From: Oscillospiraceae bacterium
Lineage (GTDB): Bacteria; Bacillota; Clostridia; Oscillospirales; SIG627
NCBI GenBank assembly: GCA_015063605.1
Contig: SVTV01000005.1
Coordinates: 1 to 64,000 of the forward strand
Reading direction: 5' to 3'
DNA length: 64,000 nucleotides
Shown here one piece after another: positions 8,005-17,187 of the stretch (the stretch's first letter is position 1; each line of letters begins with the position of its first letter). Below the pieces are notes generated by a model. The model was given only the letters and a program-made list of their open reading frames with translations. It had not been told where the DNA came from and searched no databases. The position numbers and the translations under genes are program-made.

Positions 8005-8361
8005 TTACATTTCCTGATACAAGGTATATTCCACTTTTCTTAAAACTACCTGACCAAGATCGTATATCCAGAAATTGATATATATTCTTTTACCGTTATA
8101 CGTTGCCAATTCAAGAGGCACGGATGTGCCTACACCGACATTACTGCGAAAATTGATACAAGTATATATTATCGTATTCCCTTCCGTACTTCTTCTGATC
8201 TCACTGAGATCACTGTTTTCCTTTTCAAATCGTATCACTACGGAAAATGCAAAAGATTCATCGCATATTACATCAAATCTTACATCGGAATCAGCGCCGT
8301 AGGTTATGACCGAACCGCTATCCAAAATATTACAGTCCGAGGAATATTTATTTATAAGCAT
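8005..8361 (-). CDS. Small hypothetical protein (possibly DUF6864-like)
   Basis: This 118-residue protein is rich in beta-strand residues and has no signal peptide or membrane segment. Its layout (N-terminal ILDSGSVITYGADSDVRFDV, then FAFSVVIRFEKEN, then INFWIYD near the end) reminds me of the DUF6864 family, but this is from memory and uncertain. A consensus promoter on the minus strand lies about 30 bases before the start. It is monocistronic, convergent with the glycerophosphodiesterase gene and sharing its terminator. Confidence 0.6.
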   Translation of the reverse strand: MLINKYSSDCNILDSGSVITYGADSDVRFDVICDESFAFSVVIRFEKENSDLSEIRRSTEGNTIIYTCINFRSNVGVGTSVPLELATYNGKRIYINFWIYDLGQVVLRKVEYTLYQEM

Positions 8362-8393
8362 ATTTGTACCCCCATCATTTCTTGCGTACTTTT

Positions 8394-8422
8394 ATTATAT
8401 TACACATGGGGACACTTGTCAA
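8394..8422 (-). promoter_or_regulatory. Perfect-consensus SigA promoter, minus strand
   Basis: On the minus strand TTGACA (8422-8417), a 17-bp spacer and TATAAT (8399-8394) match the consensus exactly. It serves the small hypothetical gene ending at 8005. Confidence 0.85.
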
Positions 8423-8533
8423 CAACAGAATATAAAAATTCAACATTACACTCCAAAATTCACATTGAAAGACATTTGTATTCTAATTTGAATAAAATGC
8501 AAAACAAATTAAAAGAAACGTAAAGTCTTTATA

Positions 8534-8562
8534 TTGACAAATATGCTTCAAAACATTATAAT
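8534..8562 (+). promoter_or_regulatory. Perfect-consensus SigA promoter for GH20 operon
   Basis: TTGACA (8534-8539), a 17-bp spacer and TATAAT (8557-8562) lie 31 bases upstream of the ATG at 8594. Confidence 0.85.
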
Positions 8563-8593
8563 GGACTTATCACAGTAAAGGAACAAAACTTTT

Positions 8594-10456
8594 ATGACAC
8601 TTGAACGTATGTTTTTCGAATTCAGATATATAGATACATTGGGAGAGCCGTTCTCTCTGTCATCAAGCTCGGAAGTTATAGCCGAAGAAGAGAATTACGC
8701 GGCAAAATATGCCCGTAAGATCGTAAGTAAATGTAAAAATAATGGCAAGGAGCTTCCTGTTTACTTAAAAAACGGTTTCCCCGAAAGTATAAAAGAACAG
8801 ATCGGAGAATGCTATTCCGACAATAACGAAGCGTATGCCGTAAAGATCTGTGAAGATGGGATCTATATTCACGGTGCTTCTTTACGCGGTCTTATTTACG
8901 GAGTATCCACATTGGCACAGCTTATTGAAAGTGGTAACATCCGCAACATGCTTCTCTTTGACTACCCCGACAAGAGTCTCCGCGGATACAGAGTATTCAC
9001 CCCCGGCAGGGATTCCTTCGGTGCTTTCAAGGATGTGGTGGATATGCTTGTTTACTACAAATACAACTCTCTCATTATCGAGGTGGGCGGTGCAATGGAA
9101 TATAAGCGACACCCCGAGATAAACGAGGAATGGGTAAAATACTGCGAAGAGGTCCAAAGAAGTCCATATGAAAGCCGCAGGATACAAAAAGAGACTCATA
9201 AAGGCTGGCAGAAGAACTCCATCCATTCCGCAAACGGAGGTGCAGGATACATCACTCAAGACGAAATGCGGGAGCTTCTGGCGTATTGCAAGGAAAGAGG
9301 ATTCTCCGTTATTCCCGAGGTTCCCACACTCAGTCATTGCGACTATCTTGTAAGAGCCCACCGAGAATTGAACGAACGCAAGGAGGATACTTATCCCGAC
9401 ACTTATTGTCCCTCCGATCCGAGAACATATGAGCTCGTGTTCGACGTATTGGACGAAGTGGCGGATGTATTTGAACCCGAATACATAAATATCGGTCATG
9501 ACGAATGCTACACTCTCGCAAAATGTGATAAATGCAAGGGAAAGGATCCCGTTGACCTTTATGTAGGCGACATAATCAAGATAAACGATCATCTCAAAGC
9601 AAAGAATATACATACTATAATGTGGGGAGAAAAGCTGTTCGACAACATATATCTTCCCGAAAAGGGTGTGCTACGAGGATTCGGCGGTACGGGAGAGCCT
9701 GCATGGGACGTTCCGAGGCTTTTCGGATGTGTGGGTAAGATCCCCCGTGATGTGACTATACTCCATTGGTATTGGTCACTTTGCGATCGGAAGGCGGAGC
9801 AGGATCTTATAGATCTGGGATATAGGCTCATATACGGTAATTTCCAGGCTGTAAGGTCCAAGGATTACCGCAAGCGTTCGGAAAACATCGAAGGCGGATT
9901 TGTCAGCAATTGGGGTGCATTTGAGCCTGAGTATATGCAGAGAAACGGTCAGAATTACAACCTAACGGGAACTGCACGTATATTCTGGAGCAGTACCTAT
10001 GATACTCCCGAAAGTGACGAAGTGATAGAAGAGGTTAAAAAGGAGCTTTATAAAAAACATATCGAATCTCTCGGTGACAGCGTTATCGAGATCATACACA
10101 CCACCGACCTTGAGCGTCCTTATAAATCATTCTACGACGGATACTTTATCGTTCCCGAGGATTGGCTCATAGGTTATCATATCGTCACATACACGGACGG
10201 TACTACTGCCGAGCTTCCCATAATCTACGGATACAATATACGCTCACGCCTTGGAGACCCTTCAAAGAGAAGAGATGATTCCGAATCCAAGGCAACATCT
10301 CATACCGAGGTTCTCGGTGCTTCTTATCCCATTTCAAGAAACGGAGAGCTTGTATATAAAACAGCGTATAAGAATCCGTATCCCGAAAAAGAGATAGCTT
10401 CCATATACTGCTCTCCCAAGGAAGGCATCAATATAGAAGCTGAATACAATTTATAA
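8594..10456 (+). CDS. GH20 beta-N-acetylhexosaminidase-like glycoside hydrolase
   Basis: The 620-residue protein has the layout of family GH20: an N-terminal alpha/beta domain (to about residue 120, including GIYIHGASLRGLIYGVSTL) and a TIM-barrel catalytic domain. The conserved acid pair is D303-E304 in NIGHDECYT, where Glu is the general acid and Asp orients the substrate N-acetyl group. RGYRVFTPGR, VIPEVPTLSH and IMWGEKLF are further barrel motifs. A CDKCKG motif follows the catalytic pair. No signal peptide is visible, so it probably acts on imported amino sugars. The stop overlaps the start of the radical SAM gene. Confidence 0.88.
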   Translation: MTLERMFFEFRYIDTLGEPFSLSSSSEVIAEEENYAAKYARKIVSKCKNNGKELPVYLKNGFPESIKEQIGECYSDNNEAYAVKICEDGIYIHGASLRGLIYGVSTLAQLIESGNIRNMLLFDYPDKSLRGYRVFTPGRDSFGAFKDVVDMLVYYKYNSLIIEVGGAMEYKRHPEINEEWVKYCEEVQRSPYESRRIQKETHKGWQKNSIHSANGGAGYITQDEMRELLAYCKERGFSVIPEVPTLSHCDYLVRAHRELNERKEDTYPDTYCPSDPRTYELVFDVLDEVADVFEPEYINIGHDECYTLAKCDKCKGKDPVDLYVGDIIKINDHLKAKNIHTIMWGEKLFDNIYLPEKGVLRGFGGTGEPAWDVPRLFGCVGKIPRDVTILHWYWSLCDRKAEQDLIDLGYRLIYGNFQAVRSKDYRKRSENIEGGFVSNWGAFEPEYMQRNGQNYNLTGTARIFWSSTYDTPESDEVIEEVKKELYKKHIESLGDSVIEIIHTTDLERPYKSFYDGYFIVPEDWLIGYHIVTYTDGTTAELPIIYGYNIRSRLGDPSKRRDDSESKATSHTEVLGASYPISRNGELVYKTAYKNPYPEKEIASIYCSPKEGINIEAEYNL

Positions 10457-11205
10457 TGAATACATATCTTAAAAATCTTCAAAAAATAGAATTTGCAGTC
10501 ACATACGCCTGTACGGGCAGATGCAAGCATTGCTCCGAGGGGGATCACACATCCCACGGAGAGCGGATCGATCCGCAAGCCGCTTCGGATGCGGTGCGGA
10601 AGATAGCAACGGAATATAGCATCAAAACCGTTATGACATTCGGAGGAGAACCGCTTCTTTATCCCGATGCGGTATATGCAATAATGAATGAAGCGGTGAG
10701 AATGAATATTCCGAAGCGCCAGCTTATAACAAACGGATATTTTTCAAGAGATCCCGAAAAGATATCGGAAACAGTGAAGCTCATTTCGGAATGCGGAGTA
10801 AACGATCTGCTTCTTTCGGCAGATGCATTTCATCAGGAGACTATCCCTCTTGATACGGTAAAAGTCTTTGCTTTGGAGGTAAAGCGTCACGCTGTTCCCA
10901 TACGTATTCAGCCCGCTTGGCTTGTAAGTATATCAGATGACAATTCGTTCAATAAAAAGGCCCGTGAGATACTTGAAGATTTCAAGGATATGGGAATTTC
11001 GGCAAACGAAGGAAATATCGTTTTTCCCGAAGGAAATGCGAAAAAATATCTTTCAGAATACTTTTCCGATACATTTCCCGTTGATCCTTATAAGGAGGAT
11101 CCGCTTGATGTGCGCTGTATATCCTTTAGTCCCGACGGAAGCGTTCTTGACGGGAATATATACAGATGCGATATCATGGACATAATAAAGAATTATTCCC
11201 CGTAA
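10456..11205 (+). CDS. Radical SAM protein
   Basis: A 249-residue radical SAM enzyme with the 4Fe-4S motif CTGRCKHC (C19, C23, C26) and the SAM-binding TFGGEPLLYP segment. It lacks an obvious C-terminal SPASM cysteine cluster; the last 40 residues hold two isolated cysteines (RCIS and YRCD) that could ligate an auxiliary site. The start codon overlaps the last base of the GH20 stop, so translation is likely coupled. The substrate is unknown; linkage to a hexosaminidase may be incidental. A hairpin terminator follows directly. Confidence 0.85.
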   Translation: MNTYLKNLQKIEFAVTYACTGRCKHCSEGDHTSHGERIDPQAASDAVRKIATEYSIKTVMTFGGEPLLYPDAVYAIMNEAVRMNIPKRQLITNGYFSRDPEKISETVKLISECGVNDLLLSADAFHQETIPLDTVKVFALEVKRHAVPIRIQPAWLVSISDDNSFNKKAREILEDFKDMGISANEGNIVFPEGNAKKYLSEYFSDTFPVDPYKEDPLDVRCISFSPDGSVLDGNIYRCDIMDIIKNYSP

Positions 11206-11214
11206 CATAACCGA

Positions 11215-11250
11215 GGCTGCTGCACATTGATGCAACAGCCTTATTTTTTT
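11215..11250 (+). terminator. Rho-independent terminator
   Basis: GGCTGCTGCA pairs with TGCAACAGCC (one bulge) around CATTGA, then TTATTTTTTT. It ends the GH20/radical SAM transcript. Confidence 0.85.
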
Positions 11251-11251
11251 G

Positions 11252-12218
11252 CTACTTTCTATCCGTATCCTCCGGAAGATCGAAAAAGTCATGGGATACA
11301 CGCAAATGTGAATACTCCGGCTTTGATATATTCATCCGCATGCGCTCTTCGGTAGGAGTATATCCTTTGTGCTTTTTATAGCATTTTGTCATATAAGTAT
11401 TGTCTCCGAATCCGCACATATTTGCTATATACGAAAGCGAATACGGAGTAAATGCAATCGCACGGTGGGCACGGCTTACACGTACCGTCTGAAGGTATAA
11501 TGAATATGTTGTATGAATAAACGATCTGAAGTATTCGTAAAAATCCGTACTGCACAGAAGTATTTCACGTAAAATATCTTCGCACCGTACTTTTTTGGCA
11601 TAATGGGTATTAAGATATTCCATTGCCGATATCACCGGCTTGATCCTCATGTCGAATATTTTTACGGCTTTTTTTATAATTGTATCTAAGACGGGAAAAA
11701 CCAACGATAAAACCTTTTCCGTTAAGAAAAGTATATCCTCTGTTCTTACCGACTTTTCCGATATTCTCGAGGACAGCTCATCAAAAATACGCTCTGCCTC
11801 TTGTTCTTCACCTGCAAATGACAATTTATAAGGAAGGATCGCACCCCCCCATTAAAGAAGTATCACGCGGAAATATCCCGAGAATTACCGCTGCGGGATA
11901 TTTTTTTACTGTTTCTTCGGTAAATGCATTATAAGAAGTATTGAGATAACCGACGATACTTCCCTTTTCGACGGAAAACTCATGGAATATCCCGGGAGGG
12001 ATAATAACCGCTTCTCCCGATATACATTCGTAACGTGTATCTCCTACAGTATGTATCACCCTGCCCTTGAAGCAATATATCAGTTGGGAAAAATCATGGG
12101 TATGACGGACAAAATCCCTGTCGCATTCATATTCCCTTTTATCAAAGGAGGCGCTGCACGGTGAAAATTCAAATTTCATCCATGAAAGATCCATCCTGTA
12201 ATTCAAAGCTTTGTCCAT
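11252..12218 (-). pseudogene. AraC-family regulator split by a frameshift in a C7/G7 run
   Basis: The first frame (12218 to 11826) encodes a cupin sensor domain (RHTHDFSQLIYCFKG, then AVIIPPGIFHEF). It runs into a stop 24 bases after a run of seven C on the plus strand (11844-11850). The second frame (to 11252) encodes an AraC DNA-binding domain with two helix-turn-helix units (NTHYAKKV, then YIANMCGFGDNTYMTK and KKHKGYTPTEER). Deleting one base of the run joins them as one protein of about 320 residues. The start at 12218 is preferred since AAGGAT precedes it and the sequence further upstream is the gap terminator. It could be a real mutation, a phase-variable tract or a read error. Confidence 0.8.
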
Positions 12219-12249
12219 TACAAATCGATCCTTTTCAGATATAACAATT

Positions 12250-12276
12250 GCGGCATTCCCCAAAGGAGAATGCCGC
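12250..12276 (-). terminator. Terminator hairpin after gap
   Basis: GCGGCATTC pairs with GAATGCCGC; on the minus strand it follows the gap stop by about 33 bases and is followed by AATTGTTAT, a weak T-tract. Confidence 0.6.
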
Positions 12277-12308
12277 AACAAGTTGCTTACAAATTCAAAA
12301 AATCAGAA

Positions 12309-13322
12309 TTAGTTGAGCTCTGCGAAATACTTAATAGTTCTTACCATCTGGCTTGTATAGGAGTTTTCATTGTCGTACCAAGAAACTACCTGTACCTGAT
12401 AGAGGCCGTTGCCCATATCTGTAACCATTGTCTGAGTTGCATCAAAGAGAGAACCGTATGTTATACCGATGATATCGGAGGAAACGATCTCTTCTTCTGT
12501 GTAACCGAAGGATGCGGAAGAAGCAGCCTTCATAGCAGCGTTGATACCTTCAACTGTAACGTTTTCGCCCTTAACAACTGCAACGAGGATAGTTGTGGAA
12601 CCTGTGGGAACGGGAACTCTCTGAGCAGATCCGATGAGCTTCTTGTTGAGCTCGGGGATAACGAGACCGATAGCCTTAGCAGCGCCTGTGGAGTTGGGAA
12701 CTATATTGATAGCAGCAGCTCTGGAACGGCGGAGGTCACCCTTTCTCTGAGGACCGTCGAGAGGCATCTGGTCGCCTGTGTAAGCGTGGATGGTAGACAT
12801 GATACCGCTCTGGATGGGAGCATACTTGTTAAGAGTATCAGCCATGGGAGCGAGGCAGTTTGTTGTGCAGGAAGCAGCGGAGATGATCTTGTCATCGGGT
12901 GTAAGTGTCTTTTCGTTTACGGAGTAAACTATTGTGGGAAGGTCGTTGCCTGCGGGAGCAGAGATAACAACTTTCTTGGCACCTGCTGTGATGTGAGCCA
13001 TAGCCTTGTCCTTGGATGTATAGAAGCCTGTGCACTCGAGAACTACGTCTACATCGTGCTTAGCCCAAGGAAGGTTAACAGCATCTTTTTCTGCGTATAT
13101 AACTATTTCTTTTCCGTCAACGGTGATGGAAGATTCGCCTGCTTCTACAGTGTGCTTGTCATATCTTCCCTGTGTGGAATCGTACTTGAGAAGATGAGCG
13201 AGCATCTTGGGGCTTGTAAGGTCGTTTATAGCAACAACTTCATAACCTTCAGCTTCAAACATCTGTCTGAAAGCGAGACGGCCTATACGGCCAAAACCGT
13301 TAATAGCAACTTTTACTGACAT
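12309..13322 (-). CDS. gap: Type I glyceraldehyde-3-phosphate dehydrogenase
   Basis: This cytoplasmic glycolytic enzyme oxidises glyceraldehyde-3-phosphate to 1,3-bisphosphoglycerate with NAD+. The 337-residue product has the Rossmann motif NGFGRIGR (residues 8-15), the catalytic ASCTTNC with C152, the following IHAYTGDQ with the assisting His, and the C-terminal WYDNENSY. The sequence is full length and highly conserved. A strong AGGAGG site precedes the ATG, fitting high expression. It has its own promoter and a downstream hairpin and is not clustered with pgk or tpi here. Confidence 0.97.
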   Translation of the reverse strand: MSVKVAINGFGRIGRLAFRQMFEAEGYEVVAINDLTSPKMLAHLLKYDSTQGRYDKHTVEAGESSITVDGKEIVIYAEKDAVNLPWAKHDVDVVLECTGFYTSKDKAMAHITAGAKKVVISAPAGNDLPTIVYSVNEKTLTPDDKIISAASCTTNCLAPMADTLNKYAPIQSGIMSTIHAYTGDQMPLDGPQRKGDLRRSRAAAINIVPNSTGAAKAIGLVIPELNKKLIGSAQRVPVPTGSTTILVAVVKGENVTVEGINAAMKAASSASFGYTEEEIVSSDIIGITYGSLFDATQTMVTDMGNGLYQVQVVSWYDNENSYTSQMVRTIKYFAELN

Positions 13323-13362
13323 TTAATTGTCCTCCTGATTGGAAAAATTATCATTCCCTATT

Positions 13363-13391
13363 ATTTTATCACGATTGAGCAAGAATTACAA
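13363..13391 (-). promoter_or_regulatory. Promoter for gap
   Basis: On the minus strand TTGTAA (13391-13386), a 17-bp spacer and TAAAAT (13368-13363) lie 41 bases before the gap start. Confidence 0.6.
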
Positions 13392-13419
13392 GAGGGTTTA
13401 AAAGATTTTTTTGTTTTTT

Positions 13420-14145
13420 TCACATTTTATTCCTACTTTTTTCTTTTCCCACAGCTCCCGAAGTCATATATTCCCTTATTTTATCCAATGCGCTTTTCTC
13501 TATGCGCGATACATAGCTTCTTGAAATTTCCAGCTTTTCTGCTATCTCCCTTTGCGGCAAGGGCTTTCCGGGACGTGATAATCCGTATCGCATATCTATT
13601 ATCGCTTTTTCTCTTTCCGTAAGGCATTCTTCAATCGCTTTTCTCGCAAGTTCGCTTTTCATTTTTATATCCAGTTTTTCCACCATGTCATCATCTACGG
13701 CGATTATATCAAGATATGTAAGAGGATTTCCGTCCTTATCAAATTCGAGAGCCTCATTTATGGAGGTTTCACAGGCTATTTTTTTCTGACTGCGGAAATA
13801 CATGAGTATCTCATTTTGCAGACACTTTCCCGCATATGTGGCAAAGCGTGCGCCGTTTGAAGCATCGAAAGTATCTATCGCTTTTATCAGACCAATGGTA
13901 CCTATCGACATAAGATCTTCCTGATCCTTATACGAAGTGTAGTATTTTTTTATTATATGCGCCACAAGACGGAGGTTGTGCTCAATAAGAATGCTTCTTG
14001 CTTCCTCGTCCCCCTCTTTACACCGTCTGAAATATTCAACCTCCTCCTTTGCTGAAAGCACGGGAGGAAACATTCCTCCCGACATTACACGAAGATACAG
14101 AAAATAAAAGCCGTTCAGAAAGCTCATAATAAGTTCCAATGGCAT
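13420..14145 (-). CDS. sigK: Late mother-cell sporulation sigma factor SigK
   Basis: The 241-residue protein is a sigma-70 factor of the SigK type. Residues 1-20 are hydrophobic and correspond to the pro-sequence that the intramembrane protease SpoIVFB removes in the mother cell. Region 2 is present as LIEHNLRLVAHIIKKYY and DLMSIGTIGLIKAIDTFD, and region 4 as REIAEKLEISRSYVSRIEKSALDKI. The gene is continuous, with no skin-type element interrupting it. A GGAG site lies nine bases before the ATG. Together with spo0A at 31 kb it shows that the organism belongs to a sporulating lineage. Confidence 0.93.
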   Translation of the reverse strand: MPLELIMSFLNGFYFLYLRVMSGGMFPPVLSAKEEVEYFRRCKEGDEEARSILIEHNLRLVAHIIKKYYTSYKDQEDLMSIGTIGLIKAIDTFDASNGARFATYAGKCLQNEILMYFRSQKKIACETSINEALEFDKDGNPLTYLDIIAVDDDMVEKLDIKMKSELARKAIEECLTEREKAIIDMRYGLSRPGKPLPQREIAEKLEISRSYVSRIEKSALDKIREYMTSGAVGKEKSRNKM

Positions 14146-14235
14146 ATGCGGTAACTCCTTTTATCATAAATAAGTCCGCTGTGACTTTTGCGGCACCGTT
14201 TTTTCAATATATGTTAATATATCAAAAAATATTCA

Positions 14236-14264
14236 TTGACATATCACCCAAAACGTGATAAAAT
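14236..14264 (+). promoter_or_regulatory. SigA promoter for the 14.3-kb operon
   Basis: TTGACA (14236-14241), a 17-bp spacer and TAAAAT (14259-14264), about 70 bases before the likely start codon at 14336. Confidence 0.75.
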
Positions 14265-14335
14265 AAAAGATGTATATTTTTAAAGTGGGGGCTTTATGTC
14301 CTTATAAAAACATATGTTTACACAGAGGTTTTAAA

Positions 14336-16369
14336 ATGAACGATCTTATCATATCGGGTATCTCAGAAAGTAAGCTTTCCGCATTGGGCGAGATTGATCT
14401 TATTTTCGGAAAAGATGCGTCTGAAATTATATTTGAATACAACACCGAGGATGCACTTGCATGTGCAAAAAAGGGCGATACCATTCTCTTCATAGATGAA
14501 AATTATCCAAGAATAACAGACCGCATATTTGATGCAGCATTCTTTGAAAAGGTAAGTAAAAAGGAGCTTTCCGTTTTCATTGAGTATCCGTCAGAGCTTT
14601 ACGGTTACGAACTCGGAAGCGTTACCACAGCATCAAAGGAAAGACAGGTAGTAAGAGGAGATTTCTTCGGAGAAGAGCTTTCCGATGAGCGCATCATGTC
14701 TGCCAATACATGCTTTTTCAGACATGCGGACGTTTCTCTTGAAAACGTTCTTATATCCACCGTACGAGTAGCCGGATACGACAAGGCGGCTTATCCCATA
14801 AACGAAAGCGAGACACCCTCTCATCCCTTCCTTTTCATTCATGAAAAGTACAAGAAGGCTGTAATATGCACCTCTTCCCTTTCCGTATTCGCGAAGGCAA
14901 GATACGCTCCCAAAAAATCATGGAGAGACGTTATATCAAAGGTCATATCGTACCTTACGGGAGTAAGCACGGAAATTTCCGTAAAGTATGATGTCCGTCC
15001 CGCATATGACAGAGACGATGCTCTTCCCGCCGATGCATACAGCAAGGCATTCGAAAAATGCTCGGAATGGTTTACAAAAACGTGTATAACGGGTACATAC
15101 GATGCAAAAAGCGTAATAGAAGGCTTCTCCTCCGAAATAGACTATAAGGGCGATCAGACATCCCATTCCGTAATACGTCCCGACTGCGTGGGCGAAGCGA
15201 CCATGCTTACCGCTCTCGACTATCTTGTTACAAAGAATCCCGTTTCAAAGCTCGATTCCATATCAATTCTCAAGTATTCCACTTTGAAAAAGAGCATCCT
15301 CTTCCCCGAAAGCACGATCCTCGTTTCGGAAAAGGACAGTCCCATGTACGGTCTTATGAATTGGACAACGACTCAGAAGCTCTTTTACGGTGATGACAAC
15401 GCAAGAGCACTTCTCGGCATGATAGCCGCACGAAGTATTATCGGAAGCGAAGCCGATGAAGCTCTCCCTCTTCTCGATGAGGATATAATCAGATGCACTT
15501 TGGCAAACCTCAGAACTACGGGTATAAACGGATTCCGCCACAGCTCTCTTTCCGAAAGAGACTTCAAGGACAGATCATGGGAATATTATTACAATGAGGA
15601 TCTTATAGAGCCCACACCTCACTATACCGCATACCTTTGGACGCTTTATCTTGAAATATACGCCCTCACCGGCATAGAAGAGCTTTTCGTACGCGCCAAG
15701 AAGGCTATACGCTACTGTATGGAGATAGGATATAAAAAGTGGCGCTGGCAAAACAGCCTTTCCGGTGAGCTTACAAGAATGCTTCTGCCCCTTTCCTTCC
15801 TTGTGAGAGTTGAGGATAACGAGGAAAACAGAAGATGGCTCTCCGATATGGTAGACCTTGTTCTGTCTCTTATGGACGAAAGCGGTGCTGTTCACGACAT
15901 GTACGGCGAATGCTCTCTCGGCCACTATCCTCCCACCCGCTCCAACGCTGCTTATGGAACAACAGAGGCTCCCCTTATCCAATACAACACAGACCCCGCA
16001 ACCGATCTTTTGTATACAACAAACTGGGCTGCCATCGGTCTCCATGAGGCATATCTCGTTCTGAAGGATGAAAGAACGAAAAATGCAAGAGACAAGCTTT
16101 TCGATTTTCTTTGCCGCATTCAGGTCAAGAGCGACAAGCATCCTTATCTTGACGGTGCATGGATGAGAGCCTTTGACTTTGATAAATGGGATTATTGGGC
16201 AAGCGGTGCCGATTCCGGCTGGGGTGCGTGCTGCATAGAAAGCGGCTGGACCAACACATGGATAGCATCCGCATTTGCCTTCAGACTTACGGAAACATCC
16301 CTTTTCAGAGACGATCTTAAAAAAGATTTCTCCGAAAAAGCGAAAGCGGTCGCAGAGGAAATGTTATGA
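14336..16369 (+). CDS. Hypothetical protein with alpha/alpha-toroid glycosidase-like C-terminal half
   Basis: I do not recognise this 677-residue protein by name. Residues from about 250 to the end look like an alpha/alpha six-hairpin barrel: regularly spaced Trp-rich helices and loops such as WEYYYNEDLIEPTPHYTAYLW, KKWRWQNS and WDYWASGADSGWGACC, comparable to uncharacterised glycoside hydrolase or terpenoid-toroid folds. The first 250 residues are alpha/beta. The ATG at 14336 is chosen (AGAGG upstream); an in-frame start at 14270 would overlap the promoter region. There is no signal peptide. Its stop overlaps the CoaX-like start by four bases, so the two are translationally coupled. Confidence 0.65.
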   Translation: MNDLIISGISESKLSALGEIDLIFGKDASEIIFEYNTEDALACAKKGDTILFIDENYPRITDRIFDAAFFEKVSKKELSVFIEYPSELYGYELGSVTTASKERQVVRGDFFGEELSDERIMSANTCFFRHADVSLENVLISTVRVAGYDKAAYPINESETPSHPFLFIHEKYKKAVICTSSLSVFAKARYAPKKSWRDVISKVISYLTGVSTEISVKYDVRPAYDRDDALPADAYSKAFEKCSEWFTKTCITGTYDAKSVIEGFSSEIDYKGDQTSHSVIRPDCVGEATMLTALDYLVTKNPVSKLDSISILKYSTLKKSILFPESTILVSEKDSPMYGLMNWTTTQKLFYGDDNARALLGMIAARSIIGSEADEALPLLDEDIIRCTLANLRTTGINGFRHSSLSERDFKDRSWEYYYNEDLIEPTPHYTAYLWTLYLEIYALTGIEELFVRAKKAIRYCMEIGYKKWRWQNSLSGELTRMLLPLSFLVRVEDNEENRRWLSDMVDLVLSLMDESGAVHDMYGECSLGHYPPTRSNAAYGTTEAPLIQYNTDPATDLLYTTNWAAIGLHEAYLVLKDERTKNARDKLFDFLCRIQVKSDKHPYLDGAWMRAFDFDKWDYWASGADSGWGACCIESGWTNTWIASAFAFRLTETSLFRDDLKKDFSEKAKAVAEEML

Positions 16370-17160
16370 TCCTTGTTCTTGACGCAGATAACCGATACTT
16401 CAATTTTGCCGCAATAAACGAATCGAACGGAAATATTGTAAAAAAGGTTTCCGTTTCATCCTCCGCGGACAGAAGCGTTGACGAATATGTTTTTCTCGTA
16501 AACGCAATGATGGGAGGCGCCCTTGCCGATCTGAAGGGCGCTGTGGTATCATCTGTCAATCCGAGGGAGAATCATACGATCAAAAAAATAATGACATCCC
16601 TTACGGGTATCACTCCGTCATTTGTCGGTCAGGGCATGAAAACGGGCTTGAATCTTAAGGTGGATCACCACGAGCAGCTGGGTAGTGATATCGTCTGTTG
16701 CGCCGTGGGCGCTTTTGCCCGGGCAAGGCGGGAATCCGCCGATAGGGGAAGCTCTCTTCCCGTTATAGTTGTTGATATAAAATATGCCACTACGGTATCT
16801 GCCGTCAGCTCTCTCGGTGAGCTTTGCGGAGTGGCAATAATCCCCGGTGTATCCTTATCCGTGGATGCTTTGTCCCGATATTCCGGATCTCTTCCCGATA
16901 TTTCCCTTAAGGCACCGAAGCTTATCCTCGGAAGGAACACATATGACTCCATGAATTGCGGAGCCGTCCTTTCACATGCTTACGCTGTTGACGGATTCAT
17001 TGAAAATATATCCGCAAATTATTTCGAAGGCGAAAAGCCCGTTGTGTTTGTAACGGGCGAATCCGCTTCCCTTGTGGCGCCGCTGCTTCGAGGTAATGTA
17101 AAGACAGTGTCGAACCTTTGCTTTGAGGGATTGGCAAAGATATACGATCTCAACAAATAA
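16366..17160 (+). CDS. Type III pantothenate kinase-like protein with altered motifs
   Basis: This 264-residue protein aligns along its length with CoaX (type III pantothenate kinase, first step of coenzyme A synthesis). Recognisable blocks are the N-terminal strand with D6 and N9, EQLGSD, VVDIKYATT, GVAIIPGVSLSVDAL and LGRNTYDSMNCGAVLSHAYAVDGFI. The ATP-phosphate motif DxGNT reads DADNR, GADR reads GSDI and DxGTATT reads DIKYATT, so several canonical residues are replaced. It may be a divergent kinase or a non-catalytic relative. It overlaps the alpha/alpha-barrel gene by four bases, an unusual partner for coaX. Confidence 0.7.
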   Translation: MILVLDADNRYFNFAAINESNGNIVKKVSVSSSADRSVDEYVFLVNAMMGGALADLKGAVVSSVNPRENHTIKKIMTSLTGITPSFVGQGMKTGLNLKVDHHEQLGSDIVCCAVGAFARARRESADRGSSLPVIVVDIKYATTVSAVSSLGELCGVAIIPGVSLSVDALSRYSGSLPDISLKAPKLILGRNTYDSMNCGAVLSHAYAVDGFIENISANYFEGEKPVVFVTGESASLVAPLLRGNVKTVSNLCFEGLAKIYDLNK

Positions 17161-17187
17161 AATCACCCCATAAAGGAGGTCTTTTCC

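Noticed and set aside
12270-13319. Long plus-strand frame of 349 codons opposite gap
   Set aside because: It is the antisense shadow of the highly conserved gap gene; cysteine-rich composition and no ribosome site.
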